Notes under the pieces: model-generated | Databases searched by the model: none | Seen by the model: the letters and a program-made list of their open reading frames with translations, nothing else | What the model was told of the DNA's origin: nothing | Translations under genes and position numbers: made by a program | Part shown: piece after piece, positions 49,911 through 62,105 of the stretch | Position numbering within the stretch: the stretch's first letter is position 1 | How the letters are laid out: each line of letters starts with the position of its first letter | DNA from: an uncultured Buttiauxella sp. | GTDB taxonomy: Bacteria > Pseudomonadota > Gammaproteobacteria > Enterobacterales > Enterobacteriaceae | Assembly: GCA_946480445.1 (NCBI GenBank) | Contig: CAMLJN010000002.1 | Location: 310,001 to 374,000 of the forward strand | DNA length: 64,000 nucleotides | Direction of reading: 5' to 3'

Positions 49911-51872
49911 TCAGGCATCTATCAGCGCATGCTGGTAACGGTGCAGAACATCGGCCAGCCGCTTAACCGGTTCGGTGACCTGCAGGGGGGCGTCCCAAAC
50001 GCGCAGCTTCTCCTGATAAATCTCAAGTTCACCCAACAGCTGGGTGAAATAACGTCGCCGTTTATCATCGCTGGAAGCCGAGATAACTTTATCTGCGGTA
50101 TTGCGCAGCTGGCGGTGGAATGCTGAAAGATCGGCGTTCACCGGAATAGGTGCTTCACGTAAACGTTGGTGAGCAATGATCAGCACCAGCGCCAGACGAT
50201 AGCGATCGATATCCCCCGGAAACATGTTCAGCAGCAGGAAAAGCTGTCGATAGAGTGCCGGGAGATGATTCTCTTTACGCCGGTTCTTATTGGTCGTCAA
50301 CGCGGAAACGGCGGCCGAAACGAACTGATTAAGCAGCGTGCGCCCGGTACGTTCTTTCGAGTTGTCGCGCACCAGCAGGATCACCATCATCGCCAGGAAA
50401 CAGCCGACGATCTGCCCGAGAGCACTGTCGAGGAAGGTGCTGAAATGAAACGTCATCGGATTATCCAGTACGATAACGTTAATTGTCCCGGCAAGCGCCC
50501 CCATTGAACCCAGCCGCCGTTTTTGCACCTCAATGCCGATAAAGAAGCCCAGCAGCGCAAGACTGATGCACAGCAACAGCATACTTTGCTGAGTCGAAGG
50601 GATGATAACCAGAAAATAAAGCGCTCCCAGCGGCAGGGCAACCAACATGCCATAGAGGAAATCCAGGGAAACCATGCGCGGATTGGGCAAACGCATCGCC
50701 AGAGAGGTCACCACACCAATCATCACCATCGCCCCGCTGCCCGAGGTCCAGCCCGTCCACAGCCAGAACAGGCTGCCCAGCAGACAGGAGATCGTGGTGC
50801 GCCAGAAGTTGATCATCGCATGATGGCGCTCGGCCGACTGCACTTTGATCACCACCTCTTCGGTGAGAATTTCTTCTTCCACGGCGCTAATACGCGTATT
50901 GCAGGCCACGCCACGTTTAAGCAGCAGGTAACGCGTCGCTGCCCCGACCCAGGTGCCAATGGTCACCGGCGTGTTTTTCTCGCCGTGTGATGAGATAAAC
51001 CGACGCAGCACCTTCATTTGTTTATGGACGTCAGCCGCCGTTTCTACCGGCATTTCAAACAGCATTCTGAACTCCGGCGTGACGAACTCGGGACGCGTAT
51101 TTTGAATAAGGAAAGTTTCGCAGGCCTGGGTAATCAGCGTTAAGGAGAGCGAATTAATGGCTTTCAGACGGCGGTTTGCCTGTCCCCAACGGGACGATTC
51201 AATGTTGAGGTTACTGCGCATCCCCTCCAGCGCCGTGGTTCGCCGCACCAGGCCACTCCAGGCCTTATCGACTTCTTCTTTGTCGCCGTGGGCGATACAA
51301 AGCTGCATCAGACGGTAGTGATCCACCAGCAGGTTATCCAGCTCGCGGTCTATCTCCTGCTTGATGGAGCGTGGAGAAAAAAGGAGGTCGGCCAGAATGG
51401 CGCATACGATGCCAATTACGATTTCGCTACAGCGCTCAACGGCAAACTGCGGCGTGGTGACCGGGTTTAGCTGAATAGTGACGACGATAATAAGCGCAGT
51501 ATAGCCAGACAGCCCCCAGGCATAGGAGTTCTCGACTTTAACCAGCGATGAGATCCAGGTGCAAAAGCCTGCCCAGATACAGCACACCAGCAGCATCACG
51601 ACCGGGGCGCGAATCAACGAGGTGATAATGACCAGCGCGGCAACGCAGCCGATAAACGTGCCGATAATACGGAGCATACCGCGATAGCGAATTGCCCCCG
51701 AATACGGCTCGCCCCCTGCGGCAAACGCGGGGCCTGCGGCCACAATAGCCGCGGTCAGCACCGCCCAGCGGGGCGTTTCAAGCTGGAAGTGAAAGCCGAC
51801 AAACAGCGCCAGCACAATGGCAAACGCCTGCTTGAAGGCAAAACGCAGGTGCAGCCTGGAGATGGAATACAT
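49911..51872 (-). CDS. aaeB: Aromatic carboxylic acid efflux pump membrane subunit AaeB
   Basis: AaeB is the inner-membrane component of the p-hydroxybenzoate efflux system, in the aromatic acid exporter/FUSC family. The 653-residue product shows two hydrophobic blocks of five to six helices each (about 10-165 and 365-490), separated and followed by large cytosolic regions. Typical segments are [21 protein letters not shown] and [21 protein letters not shown]. It lies 12 bases downstream of aaeA. AaeR controls the operon in E. coli in response to aromatic acids. Confidence 0.96.
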   Translation of the reverse strand: MYSISRLHLRFAFKQAFAIVLALFVGFHFQLETPRWAVLTAAIVAAGPAFAAGGEPYSGAIRYRGMLRIIGTFIGCVAALVIITSLIRAPVVMLLVCCIWAGFCTWISSLVKVENSYAWGLSGYTALIIVVTIQLNPVTTPQFAVERCSEIVIGIVCAILADLLFSPRSIKQEIDRELDNLLVDHYRLMQLCIAHGDKEEVDKAWSGLVRRTTALEGMRSNLNIESSRWGQANRRLKAINSLSLTLITQACETFLIQNTRPEFVTPEFRMLFEMPVETAADVHKQMKVLRRFISSHGEKNTPVTIGTWVGAATRYLLLKRGVACNTRISAVEEEILTEEVVIKVQSAERHHAMINFWRTTISCLLGSLFWLWTGWTSGSGAMVMIGVVTSLAMRLPNPRMVSLDFLYGMLVALPLGALYFLVIIPSTQQSMLLLCISLALLGFFIGIEVQKRRLGSMGALAGTINVIVLDNPMTFHFSTFLDSALGQIVGCFLAMMVILLVRDNSKERTGRTLLNQFVSAAVSALTTNKNRRKENHLPALYRQLFLLLNMFPGDIDRYRLALVLIIAHQRLREAPIPVNADLSAFHRQLRNTADKVISASSDDKRRRYFTQLLGELEIYQEKLRVWDAPLQVTEPVKRLADVLHRYQHALIDA

Positions 51873-51884
51873 AGTCGCCTGCGC

Positions 51885-52817
51885 TTAGCCAAACTCACGC
51901 AGACGATGCATGAATTTGATAAAGATGGAGTCGTGATCGGTATCGCGGTCTTTTTCGCCGGTGACCACGACGGTCGCCGTAGTGCCAGCCGGATAAAGAT
52001 TGCCCTGTTGTTCATCGAGACGAATACGTACCGGCACACGCTGGGCCAGACGAACCCACTCGAGGTTAGAGTCAACTGTAGCCATCCCTTTCGCGTCGCT
52101 GGTGCTGCTGGCATTGGTTACCCCGGCAGAGACACTGTCAACGGTTCCGCGCAGTACGCGATTGCTGCCCAGAGGCGTGATTTGAACGCGATAGCCCGGA
52201 CGGATCCCATCGAGCTTTGTTTCTTCCATGTAGGCGAGAATATAGAAAGTGTGTTGCTTCACTAAGGCGACGGCAGTAGAGCCACGGGTAATAAATTCCC
52301 CGCCGTAAACGTTCAGGTTGGTGATCCAGCCATCAGCAGGAGCGCGAATAACGGTACGTTGCAGGTCAAGCTGCGCCAGATCGCGCGTCGCTTCCGCTTT
52401 TGCAAGCTGATGCAGGACGGTTTGCAGCAGGTTGTTCGACTGATCGATCTCTTCACGGGACATCGCCTGGATACCCAGTTTATTTCGGCGACCTGCTTCC
52501 CGACGCTTTTCACTGGCCAGCGCCTGGTAGTAAGCCACGTCGGCCTGCGCCTCTTCCAGCGCTTTCTGGTAGCGTGGCTGGTCGATGGTAAAGAGCACCT
52601 GATCCTTTTTAACCAGCTGGTTATCATGGACGTTTACAGCGGTGATTAGCCCGGAGACATCCGGCGCAATGGCAACAACATCCGCCGTAAAGCGGGCGTC
52701 ACGCGTCCAGGGAGATTCGGTATAGAACACCCAGGCACGGAAGATGGCGATAAAAGCCAGCAGGACCAGAAGCAGCGTTATGGCGGTACGGGTCATTTTT
52801 CTTGTCAGTGTTTTCAC
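51885..52817 (-). CDS. aaeA: Aromatic acid efflux periplasmic adaptor AaeA
   Basis: AaeA is the membrane-fusion (HlyD/EmrA-type) partner of AaeB. The 310-residue product starts with a basic tip and one transmembrane helix (about 12-32). The biotinyl-lipoyl-like half [21 protein letters not shown] follows, then a coiled-coil hairpin (about 85-150), the second lipoyl half [20 protein letters not shown], and beta-barrel segments. I choose GTG 52817 because GAGG lies 5 bases before it and the N-terminus then matches E. coli; the frame open to 52832 adds five residues. Confidence 0.95.
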   Translation of the reverse strand: MKTLTRKMTRTAITLLLVLLAFIAIFRAWVFYTESPWTRDARFTADVVAIAPDVSGLITAVNVHDNQLVKKDQVLFTIDQPRYQKALEEAQADVAYYQALASEKRREAGRRNKLGIQAMSREEIDQSNNLLQTVLHQLAKAEATRDLAQLDLQRTVIRAPADGWITNLNVYGGEFITRGSTAVALVKQHTFYILAYMEETKLDGIRPGYRVQITPLGSNRVLRGTVDSVSAGVTNASSTSDAKGMATVDSNLEWVRLAQRVPVRIRLDEQQGNLYPAGTTATVVVTGEKDRDTDHDSIFIKFMHRLREFG

Positions 52818-52824
52818 ATCAACC

Positions 52825-53028
52825 TCAAACAAACAGCTGCGAGATCAGATAAAACAGGCAGCAATAAAGCGCTGTATTGAATAATGCCGGATGCCAGACG
52901 AAATCATAGATGCCCGTTGGGGTCAGCATTCGGCGCACCAGCCAAAAAACGGCCAGCGAAATAATCAGCTCAAAGAATATCGGTGGAAAGGAAAGACCGA
53001 ATACCACGATAACCGGAAATAAACTCAT
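52825..53028 (-). CDS. aaeX: Small membrane protein AaeX
   Basis: AaeX is a 67-residue protein of the DUF1656 family with two hydrophobic helices ([20 protein letters not shown] and [16 protein letters not shown]). Similar small proteins accompany AaeAB-type pumps, but their function is not known. It is the first gene of aaeXAB and ends 7 bases before the aaeA GTG. It diverges from aaeR. Confidence 0.93.
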   Translation of the reverse strand: MSLFPVIVVFGLSFPPIFFELIISLAVFWLVRRMLTPTGIYDFVWHPALFNTALYCCLFYLISQLFV

Positions 53029-53168
53029 GTTAACCTTGTAAAGGATAGTGCAGGCGACACAGACCCTGAAGCGTCATCCGCGACGGTGAAGAGCCAGAAA
53101 TGGCAGGCGAGAGCGCGGTTTGGGTTGTGTTAATAATAATATATTAACGTAACTGTTACCCTGTTATC

Positions 53169-53194
53169 TATAATATGTGATCTAAATCACTTTT
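53169..53194 (+). promoter_or_regulatory. aaeR promoter -10 and CRP/FNR-like palindrome
   Basis: A perfect TATAAT lies at 53169-53174. It overlaps a strong palindrome at 53173-53194 whose core is TGTGATCTAAATCAC. By my alignment the 22-mer matches the CRP consensus at 19 of 22 positions, and the GTGAT-N4-ATCAC core also fits FNR loosely. It would cover the start point (about 53181) of aaeR and lies about 150 bases from aaeX. The A/T-rich dyad TTAATAATAATATATTAA (53130-53147) may bind AaeR. Confidence 0.6.
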
Positions 53195-53209
53195 AACTCA
53201 GAGTGAACA

Positions 53210-54154
53210 ATGGAAAGACTTAAGCGTATGTCGGTGTTTGCCAAAGTGGTCGAACTTGGCTCTTTTACCGCCGCCGCAAGACAGTTACAAATGAGCGTAT
53301 CGTCCATTAGCCAGACGGTATCGAAGCTGGAAGATGAATTGCAGGTAAAGCTGTTAAACCGCAGCACGCGCAGCATTGGCCTGACCGAAGCGGGCAAAAT
53401 TTACTACCTCGGCTGTCGCAAGATGTTGCATGAAGCCCAGGAAGTTCATGAGCAGCTCTACGCTTTTAACAATACGCCTATCGGCACGCTGCGCATCGGC
53501 AGCTCTTCAACTATGGCACAGAATGTCCTGGCGAACATGACGGCTGAGATGCTCAAAGAGTACCCGGGTTTGACGGTAAACCTGGTCACGGGTATTCCTG
53601 CGCCTGATCTGATCGCCGACGGGCTTGACGTTGTGATCCGCGTGGGTGCGCTCCAGGACTCCAGCCTGTTCTCCAGAAAGCTTGGTGCGATGCCGATGGT
53701 TATCTGCGCCGCAAAAAGCTACCTCCAGCAGAACGGCGTGCCCGAAAAACCCGCCGATCTGGCCAACCATTCCTGGCTGGAGTACAGCGTGCGTCCGGAT
53801 AATGAGTTCGAGCTTATCGCCCCGGAAGGCATCTCCACCCGGATGATCCCGCAGGGGCGTTTTATGACCAACGATCCGATGACGCTTACGCGCTGGCTGA
53901 AAGCCGGAGCGGGGATCGCTTACGCTCCGCTGATGTGGGTCATAGATGAGATCAACAGCGGGGAGCTTGAGATCCTGTTCCCCCGCTATCAGTCAGATCC
54001 TCGCCCGGTTTACGCGCTATATACGAAAAAGGATAAGCTGCCGCTGAAGGTGCAGGTATGTATTAACTATTTGACGGAATATTTCGTGAAGGTGGCACAG
54101 CGGTATCAGGGAGTACGCGAAAGAAATGGACGTGGCGAAAATGGCCGGGGTTAA
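53210..54154 (+). CDS. aaeR: LysR-family regulator AaeR
   Basis: AaeR activates the divergent aaeXAB efflux operon when aromatic carboxylic acids are present. The 314-residue product has an N-terminal winged helix (MSVFAKVVELGSFTAAARQL, then SVSSISQTVSKLEDEL). The effector domain starts near residue 88 (IGTLRIGSSSTMAQNVLANM). The C-terminus (VRERNGRGENGRG) is a few residues longer than E. coli and is encoded within the terminator hairpin. Only 14 bases separate it from the convergent tldD end. Confidence 0.95.
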   Translation: MERLKRMSVFAKVVELGSFTAAARQLQMSVSSISQTVSKLEDELQVKLLNRSTRSIGLTEAGKIYYLGCRKMLHEAQEVHEQLYAFNNTPIGTLRIGSSSTMAQNVLANMTAEMLKEYPGLTVNLVTGIPAPDLIADGLDVVIRVGALQDSSLFSRKLGAMPMVICAAKSYLQQNGVPEKPADLANHSWLEYSVRPDNEFELIAPEGISTRMIPQGRFMTNDPMTLTRWLKAGAGIAYAPLMWVIDEINSGELEILFPRYQSDPRPVYALYTKKDKLPLKVQVCINYLTEYFVKVAQRYQGVRERNGRGENGRG

Positions 54155-54162
54155 CCCGGCCC
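54144..54162. terminator. Hairpin between convergent aaeR and tldD
   Basis: GGCCGGG/CCCGGCC with loop GTTAA that contains the aaeR stop codon. It is followed by CTTTA on the plus strand and ATTTTC on the minus strand, giving modest terminator tails both ways. Confidence 0.6.
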
Positions 54163-54168
54163 TTTACG

Positions 54169-55635
<1,467 letters not shown>

Positions 55636-55688
55636 TTACCGATTGGGTTTATCTGTTGAGCTTGCGGTAATTCACCGCCCGCGTCAAA

Positions 55689-58600
55689 TCACTTAGTTTT
55701 GTCCACGCGCGGCTGGCGGAGCACCTCATTGATCTGCGGTTTATCTATCGGCCCGCTAATGTGGTAGCGCAGAACGGATATTTTGCTCCACAGCGGCCCC
55801 AACACTTTACTCGCCGCAAACACCGCGGCGCCGACGATAGGGTTGACGACGAAAGCAGCCGCCACGCCGACCGTGGCTGAGATTTCCGGTGCCACAACGG
55901 CTTCAAGATCGAGCTGACGGCGAACTAAATCCACCGAACCTTTCATGGCGATATCGGCTTCCAGACCATCCACCAGCATATCATCGGTATGCAGCACGCC
56001 ATCTTTGATCCACGCCGTGCTGCGAATGGAATCAAAGAAGAAGCCTTCGCCGAAAGTATCGCTAAAATCTAAACGTAGTTTTCGCATCAGCGCATCCACG
56101 CTAACCAGGCGCAGGAGCTGCCCGGCGTGGCCTGTCCCCAGGTCGGCTATTTCGCCTTTTCCTAAGCGGGTATGCAAAATGCCGTTGAGGGATTTCTCCT
56201 CCGGCTTCCACGGCACCGCGCGCCAGTGCAAATCGTAATCCACATTAAATGAAGACCCCTGAATAGGCGTCTTCACCCCAAAGAAATTGGTGGCCGCATC
56301 CAGCTGTTTGCCTTTCAGCTTGCCCTTCAATGAGGTGCGAGTCTCCGATGGGCTATTCACCCACTCACCGTTTGCCGTAAGGCGTGCAAAACCGGTATCA
56401 ACCAGGGCATTACTGAGTTTCAGGGTATCGCCTTTGATGGCTATGTCCCCGTCAATCCGCCCGTATTTTTGTCCCCATAGCCAGCACTCGGCGCAGCGCA
56501 ACGCGACGTCCGGCCAGTCACGGAAGCTAACGGCATCGCTATTCGCTAAAGGCGAGCTGCCGGAGGCCGGGGAAGAGGCGCCAGCGACTTCCCAGACGGG
56601 ATTGAAATAGAGATATTTTATGGCCGCCTGCCAGGGAGCGTTATTGCGCATATTCAACGTGGCGTTAATTTCACGTCCCTGAGCGCTAACCTGCGTGCCG
56701 TCTGACGTCGCCCGTGATACAAGACTGAGGTTATGCCACTGCTGTCCACCCAGCGTCAGAGCCGGGGTTTTTAACGTAATGTCCGCAGGGAAAACCGCCG
56801 AGTCGCCCACGCCCGACGCTGCGCCCTGGCCAAACAGCGCCAGCCACTGCGCCCCATCCAGCGCCGGTAAATCCAGTTCCAGGCCGGCATGATCGGGCAG
56901 CGGAGGGACGCTGCGGCTGTCCGTCGCCCAGATAGCACGATCGAGCGTCAGTTTTTTATTGAGTAGCCAGCGGCTGGAGAAATGATTGTCTGCACCCGCG
57001 CTCCCCGTCAGGCTAAAGCCGTTAAGATCGCCTTTCACCGCCACTTTCAGCGGCAGCGGCTGCCCGGCAGCTTTATCGACAGGCGCAGGTAAGTGACTGC
57101 TCACTTTCTTCAAATCCGCGTCCAAATCGACCTGGTAGCTGGCGCTGCCGCGATAAGGCAGCGTAATCCCTACCACACCTTTCCACGGCACGTTGCCGCT
57201 TAGCGCTTTGTTCACCTGCTCTGGCAATACGCCCGTTTTTGCTGGCTGCCAGTCTCCCCCCAGATTGACGCCAATCTGATAGGCTTTGTCGCCGGTTTTA
57301 GTATTAAAATCAATGTTCACCGGCTGGTTAAACCAGGTCGCCTGTAGCGGCTCACTTTGCAAATCGCCGTTCACAAAGCTGAATTTACCGCTCAGATTAT
57401 GCAGCGTGCTGGATAACGGGCCTATCAGCAGCGTGTTGTTATTCAGCACAACGTCGCCTTTCGCCGTGGTCTGTTCGCCGTCGAGAGGGATATCAAGATG
57501 TAAGCGAGCATTCACATCGCCGCCAATCTTGAGTTCATCGAGGGCTGCGGCCAGCGAATCCTCAAGCGGCGTCTCTTTGAAATAAGGGCCTACCGCGTCA
57601 CCCGGCCCGCTGATATCGGCATCGATGAGCAGCTTCTCTTTCGAATAGTCCGGAATGATAGCGGTCAGGTTGCGGCCCGTGACGCCGCCGAGCTTCACCT
57701 CGGGCGCTTTCATCCACAGACCGTCGTTGATGAAATCCAGCTCGATATTGAGGTTTTCAAGCGCAGGCCAGTCCGGCTGGAAGGCAAATTTCGCGTTACG
57801 CAGCGGCACAAGGACTTCAAACTGCCCCTCGTTGTGCTTATACGGGAACAAATGCGGGTTGCCGCCGTAAACCAGCGTGGCGCTGTCGGCCTGGCCCCCC
57901 TGAATCGCCCCGCTCAGGTAATCCACCAGCTCTTTGCCCATCAGATTTTCAGGGAAATAGCGCCAGGCATCCCCACCGTTACTGGTGCTGATGCCTGCCA
58001 GAATACTCAGCCATGGCTCGCCCTGCTCAGGCTGGTAGTAGCGGAAATCACCGCGCGCCCAGAGCGAGCGTGCTTTGACATCCAGATCTTTACCATCCAG
58101 CTGGAAACCTGCGGCATTTTTCTGCCATTCCAGCGTCGCCACGCCGCTTTCCACTTCCAGCGGCGCACGGAATACCGTCTCGTAAGGCATTTTTGCATCG
58201 GTAATACGGGCTTTAAGCTGCCCGTGCTCCACGCTCCCCGCAATGGAGCCTGAAAAATGCTCGGTACCGGGCAGCATCTTCCACTGATGCCAGCTGACAT
58301 CCTTCCAGCTCCCCTGCATGCGCGTTTTTTCGGTTTGCTGGAGAGGGATATCCAGCGCCAGAGCATGAATGTGCCCGCGTGGCTTCATGCTGTTCCAGAT
58401 CTCCCCCAGATGAGGAGAGAGTTTCGCGGCAAGCGGCAGCAGACCATTGAAGCTTTCCAGCTCCATGTTGGTGGCCCGAATGCGCAGTTCGTCGCTGCGT
58501 TTGCTCTCTTTGCCCCCCACGTCCTGCGGGCCTGTCCACGCCAGCGTCAGGGAACCTTTCGGCCAGGTTTTATCATCAAGCGTGATATTGGTGGAGGGAA

Positions 58601-59495
58601 TGGCAAGGTTCCAGCCGGTCGTTGAACGGTTAACGCGAGCCATTAAATTGTCGACGGAAAGCCGGTGTGTCGTCTGCTCCCCCTTCCAGCTGGTGCCGCC
58701 CTTTTTCAGCCAGATATTACCGCCTGCAATATCGCCGCCTTTCACATCCATCCAGGCTTCAAGGCTGAACTTCGCGCTTTGCAGATCGATATTGTCCTGC
58801 ATCCAGCGACCCAGCCAAGGCTTCACATCAACGTTATCGGCCTGTAGCCAGACTTTACCGGCATTAAGCAGGCCATTATCGTCGCGCAGATCCATCCTGA
58901 CATTTGCCACACCGTGCTGGCCCGTGAAGCTGGACAGGCTGACCTGCCCTTCGGCGCGGTGGCGTTCTTTCGAGTTCAGCCAGGTGAGCTGGGGAATGGC
59001 AAGTTCGGCGCGCTGGCCGGAGAGCGTCAGAAAGCTCAGGGAGCTGTCGCGCAGATCGAAGTGATCGAACTGCCGCAGAAACAGATCGCTGATTTTGTCC
59101 GCTTCGAATTTCCCGTCGCTGCTGTTCTGGCTGAGCGGGGTATTGGTGCGCATATGCAACTGATAAAAGGTGAGGTCGCGAAACTGCCAGCGGGCATGAA
59201 GCAGGCTTTGCCAGACATCCAGCGCCAGCGTAACGCGTTTAATGCTCAGCTCGCCGCCGTCTTGCTGGCCCGCCTGGATATCACGCACGTCAAGCGTAGG
59301 ACCAAAAGTCTGCCAGCTCGCCTGGATCTGACTGGCGTCCACAGGGGTTCCCGTCATCGCCTCAATCTTTTCCAGCAATGCCGGACGCCAGGCATTCAGG
59401 TGCGGCAGAACGAGCCGCAGGCCACTCACCAGCAGTGCGACGATAACAATCAGCGTTGCGCCAGTGAGCAGCAGAATGCCGGGCAGTCGCCTCAC
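55689..59495 (-). CDS. yhdP: AsmA-like phospholipid transport protein YhdP
   Basis: YhdP is one of the large AsmA-like bridge proteins that carry phospholipids from the inner to the outer membrane. The 1268-residue product (E. coli 1266) has one N-terminal transmembrane helix (LLLTGATLIVIVALLVSGL). A very long beta-rich periplasmic region follows, ending in a conserved C-terminal section with FGEGFFFDSIRSTAWIKDG and VAAAFVVNPIVGAAVFAASK. The start is GTG (59495) with AAGGAG upstream. It links functionally to the Mla genes here, which move lipids the other way. Confidence 0.96.
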   Translation of the reverse strand: MRRLPGILLLTGATLIVIVALLVSGLRLVLPHLNAWRPALLEKIEAMTGTPVDASQIQASWQTFGPTLDVRDIQAGQQDGGELSIKRVTLALDVWQSLLHARWQFRDLTFYQLHMRTNTPLSQNSSDGKFEADKISDLFLRQFDHFDLRDSSLSFLTLSGQRAELAIPQLTWLNSKERHRAEGQVSLSSFTGQHGVANVRMDLRDDNGLLNAGKVWLQADNVDVKPWLGRWMQDNIDLQSAKFSLEAWMDVKGGDIAGGNIWLKKGGTSWKGEQTTHRLSVDNLMARVNRSTTGWNLAIPSTNITLDDKTWPKGSLTLAWTGPQDVGGKESKRSDELRIRATNMELESFNGLLPLAAKLSPHLGEIWNSMKPRGHIHALALDIPLQQTEKTRMQGSWKDVSWHQWKMLPGTEHFSGSIAGSVEHGQLKARITDAKMPYETVFRAPLEVESGVATLEWQKNAAGFQLDGKDLDVKARSLWARGDFRYYQPEQGEPWLSILAGISTSNGGDAWRYFPENLMGKELVDYLSGAIQGGQADSATLVYGGNPHLFPYKHNEGQFEVLVPLRNAKFAFQPDWPALENLNIELDFINDGLWMKAPEVKLGGVTGRNLTAIIPDYSKEKLLIDADISGPGDAVGPYFKETPLEDSLAAALDELKIGGDVNARLHLDIPLDGEQTTAKGDVVLNNNTLLIGPLSSTLHNLSGKFSFVNGDLQSEPLQATWFNQPVNIDFNTKTGDKAYQIGVNLGGDWQPAKTGVLPEQVNKALSGNVPWKGVVGITLPYRGSASYQVDLDADLKKVSSHLPAPVDKAAGQPLPLKVAVKGDLNGFSLTGSAGADNHFSSRWLLNKKLTLDRAIWATDSRSVPPLPDHAGLELDLPALDGAQWLALFGQGAASGVGDSAVFPADITLKTPALTLGGQQWHNLSLVSRATSDGTQVSAQGREINATLNMRNNAPWQAAIKYLYFNPVWEVAGASSPASGSSPLANSDAVSFRDWPDVALRCAECWLWGQKYGRIDGDIAIKGDTLKLSNALVDTGFARLTANGEWVNSPSETRTSLKGKLKGKQLDAATNFFGVKTPIQGSSFNVDYDLHWRAVPWKPEEKSLNGILHTRLGKGEIADLGTGHAGQLLRLVSVDALMRKLRLDFSDTFGEGFFFDSIRSTAWIKDGVLHTDDMLVDGLEADIAMKGSVDLVRRQLDLEAVVAPEISATVGVAAAFVVNPIVGAAVFAASKVLGPLWSKISVLRYHISGPIDKPQINEVLRQPRVDKTK

Positions 59496-59555
59496 ATCTC
59501 TCTCCTTGTCAGCCTTATGGCTCGGTACTCTGAAAAGTACACCCCGTGCACGGAG

Positions 59556-61025
59556 TTACATCATCACGACGTCGAACTGCTCCTGATTATAGAGCGGTTC
59601 AATCTGTACTTTTACCTGCTTGCCGACAAAGATTTCTACCTCTGCCAACGCGTGAGATTCTTCGCTTTTCAGCGCTTCGCCAACCGCCGGGGATGCGTAA
59701 ACCAGGAAGCGGTCAGAATCGTAGGCATGATGCACGCGCACGATCTCACGCATGATTTCATAGCACACCGTCTCCACGGTTTTCACGGTGCCGCGCCCGT
59801 GGCAGGTTGGACAGCCAGCACACAGCACATGTTCCACGCTTTCACGGGTTCGCTTACGCGTCATCTCGACCAGGCCAAGCTGGGAGAAGCCATTGACGCT
59901 GGTTTTCACCCGGTCCTTGCTTAGCGCCTGCTCCAGGGAGTGCAGCACGCGACGACGGTGATCTTCATTACTCATATCAATAAAGTCGATAATGATAATG
60001 CCGCCAAGGTTGCGTAAGCGTAGCTGACGAGCGATGGCCTGTGTGGCCTCGATATTGGTATTGAAAATAGTATCGTCAAGGTTACGGTGGCCGACAAACG
60101 CCCCGGTGTTAATATCCACCGTGGTCATCGCCTCCGTCTGGTCGATAACCAGATAGCCGCCAGACTTAAGCTCTACCTTGCGTTCCAGAGCGCGCTGAAT
60201 TTCGTTTTCAACGTCAAAGAGGTCGAATATCGGCTGACGACCGCTGTAATGCTCGATTTTGCTGTGCATCTCCGGCATATACTCGGCGGTAAATTCCAGC
60301 AGCATTTCGTAAGTCAGTCGGGAGTCAACGCGGATCCTGTCGAGCGCCGCGTCGGCAAAATCACGCAGTACGCGCTGCGCCAGCGCCAGCTCGCCGTAAA
60401 GCTTGCAACGTGTTTTATTGCGTTTTTTACGTTCGCTGACTTTGGTCCAGACCCGCTTGAGATAAGCCGCATCCGAAGCGAGGTCTTCTTCACAGACGCC
60501 CTCGGCAGCGGTACGAATGATAAAGCCGCCCTGTTCGTCACAGTAAGCGTTAACCACACGTTTGAGACGCTCGCGCTCTTCTTCGCTTTCGATGCGCTGT
60601 GAGACGCCGACGTGCGATGCGCCTGGCATAAAGACCAGATAGCGGGAAGGCAGCGTGATGTCCGTGGTAAGGCGAGCACCTTTAGTACCCAGCGGATCTT
60701 TCACCACTTGTACCATCAGATCCTGCCCCTGGCGCACCAGCTCAGAGATGTCACGCACGGTGAAGTTTTTACGTTCCTCACCCGCCACGCATTCCGTATG
60801 AGGCATGATGTCAGAGGCGTGAAGAAACGCTGCCTTATCAAGGCCAATATCTACAAATGCCGCCTGCATCCCCGGTAGCACCCGGCTAACACGACCTTTG
60901 TAGATATTCCCTACGATCCCACGGCGCGCTTCGCGCTCGATGTGGATCTCCTGCAGTATTCCGCCGTCAATATAAGCTACCCGCGTTTCTGAAGGGGTAA
61001 CATTGACCAGTAATTCAGCCGTCAT
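59556..61025 (-). CDS. rng: Ribonuclease G
   Basis: RNase G matures the 5' end of 16S rRNA and degrades some mRNAs, such as adhE in E. coli. The 489-residue product has an S1-like domain near the N-terminus (about 38-120, [20 protein letters not shown]). The catalytic DNase-I-like domain has aspartates in [15 protein letters not shown] and IIIIDFIDM, and the zinc-link cysteines lie in [11 protein letters not shown]. It lacks the RNase E scaffold tail. [10 protein letters not shown] (61025) is the family start with GAGGA upstream. It overlaps the maf end by 11 bases. Confidence 0.97.
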   Translation of the reverse strand: MTAELLVNVTPSETRVAYIDGGILQEIHIEREARRGIVGNIYKGRVSRVLPGMQAAFVDIGLDKAAFLHASDIMPHTECVAGEERKNFTVRDISELVRQGQDLMVQVVKDPLGTKGARLTTDITLPSRYLVFMPGASHVGVSQRIESEEERERLKRVVNAYCDEQGGFIIRTAAEGVCEEDLASDAAYLKRVWTKVSERKKRNKTRCKLYGELALAQRVLRDFADAALDRIRVDSRLTYEMLLEFTAEYMPEMHSKIEHYSGRQPIFDLFDVENEIQRALERKVELKSGGYLVIDQTEAMTTVDINTGAFVGHRNLDDTIFNTNIEATQAIARQLRLRNLGGIIIIDFIDMSNEDHRRRVLHSLEQALSKDRVKTSVNGFSQLGLVEMTRKRTRESVEHVLCAGCPTCHGRGTVKTVETVCYEIMREIVRVHHAYDSDRFLVYASPAVGEALKSEESHALAEVEIFVGKQVKVQIEPLYNQEQFDVVMM

Positions 61026-61608
61026 CTTTTCCTCGTCCATCACGCAATGCGTGAAAATCACTCAGTAGTTCATACGTTTCCACCAGCGGCAGCCCGACAA
61101 CGGCGTGATAGCTACCGTTTATCTTCCTGACAAAACAACCACCCAGGCCCTGAATACCGTACGCTCCTGCTTTGTCCATAGGTTCACCGCTGGCAATATA
61201 ACCGGCAATGTCCTGTTCTGATAACCTGCGGAATGTCACTTCGGTGACCACCAGACAATCAAGCACCGACCGACTGTCCGCCAGGGCAACCGCCGTCATC
61301 ACCTGATGCTGATGACCGGAAAGTAAGCGTAGCATCTGTGCCGCATGTTGTTGATCGCGCGGCTTTTCCAGCACTTCACCATTATAGATAACAATGGTAT
61401 CGGCACCTAACACCGGTAAATCCTGCTCGCTCAATGCCACGCCCGCTTTAGCCTTATCACGGGCCAGGCGCCGGACGTACTGCTCGGCGCTTTCATGGCT
61501 CAGGCGTTGTTCTTCCACGTTGGTGACGATGCGTTCAAAGTCAACGCCCATCTGGGTTAACAGCTCCTGACGGCGCGGTGAACCTGAGGCAAGATATAAA
61601 GATGTCAT
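61015..61608 (-). CDS. yhdE: Nucleoside triphosphate pyrophosphatase (Maf family) YhdE
   Basis: YhdE is a Maf-family house-cleaning enzyme hydrolysing dTTP, UTP and modified pyrimidine nucleotides to monophosphates. The 197-residue product has the N-terminal [12 protein letters not shown], the [17 protein letters not shown] core and [17 protein letters not shown] use [10 protein letters not shown] (61608) as start; the frame opens earlier, inside the mreD end. It lies between mreD and rng in the conserved mreBCD-maf-rng order. Confidence 0.95.
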   Translation of the reverse strand: MTSLYLASGSPRRQELLTQMGVDFERIVTNVEEQRLSHESAEQYVRRLARDKAKAGVALSEQDLPVLGADTIVIYNGEVLEKPRDQQHAAQMLRLLSGHQHQVMTAVALADSRSVLDCLVVTEVTFRRLSEQDIAGYIASGEPMDKAGAYGIQGLGGCFVRKINGSYHAVVGLPLVETYELLSDFHALRDGRGKDDG

Positions 61609-61616
61609 ATTTACCC

Positions 61617-62105
61617 TTACTGCACGGCAAATTGTTGGCGAATTTTTCGCATCAACAGGAAAATCCACGGCCAAAGCACGCCGTTGACTACGCTACTCCA
61701 GAAGACTTCCGGGCGGAAAGAGACGTTGATCACTAAAAACTCCGACCAGAACACAATCACGTCCGTCACCAGCGACAAAAGCATCACCACCAGCGCCTGC
61801 TGCCAGAGCGCAAGGTTGCGGAACAGCTGGAATTTTAAGGCGGCCAGGTAGGCAACAATACTCAGTGACAGGGCGCGAACGCCCAGCGTGGAGCCACTTA
61901 TCAGATCCAGTATGGCACCCATGACAAAACCTGTGCCGACATTAACGCGGTGAGGTAAAGCGAGGATCCAATAAAGCAGAATCAGTAATACCCAGTCCGG
62001 ACGATAAACTTTTAGGTCGTCCGGCCAGGGCATCACCTGCAATAACAGGGCAACCAGAAATGACAGCCAGATAACCCAACGGCCCTGACTACGATAGCTC
62101 CCCAC
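61617..62105 (-). CDS. mreD: Rod-shape protein MreD
   Basis: MreD is an integral inner-membrane component of the elongasome, needed for rod shape together with MreB, MreC, RodA and PBP2. The 162-residue product has about five to six hydrophobic helices and the conserved [18 protein letters not shown]. The start is GTG (62105), overlapping the mreC stop by one base (TAGTG), so it is translationally coupled. Confidence 0.95.
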   Translation of the reverse strand: MGSYRSQGRWVIWLSFLVALLLQVMPWPDDLKVYRPDWVLLILLYWILALPHRVNVGTGFVMGAILDLISGSTLGVRALSLSIVAYLAALKFQLFRNLALWQQALVVMLLSLVTDVIVFWSEFLVINVSFRPEVFWSSVVNGVLWPWIFLLMRKIRQQFAVQ

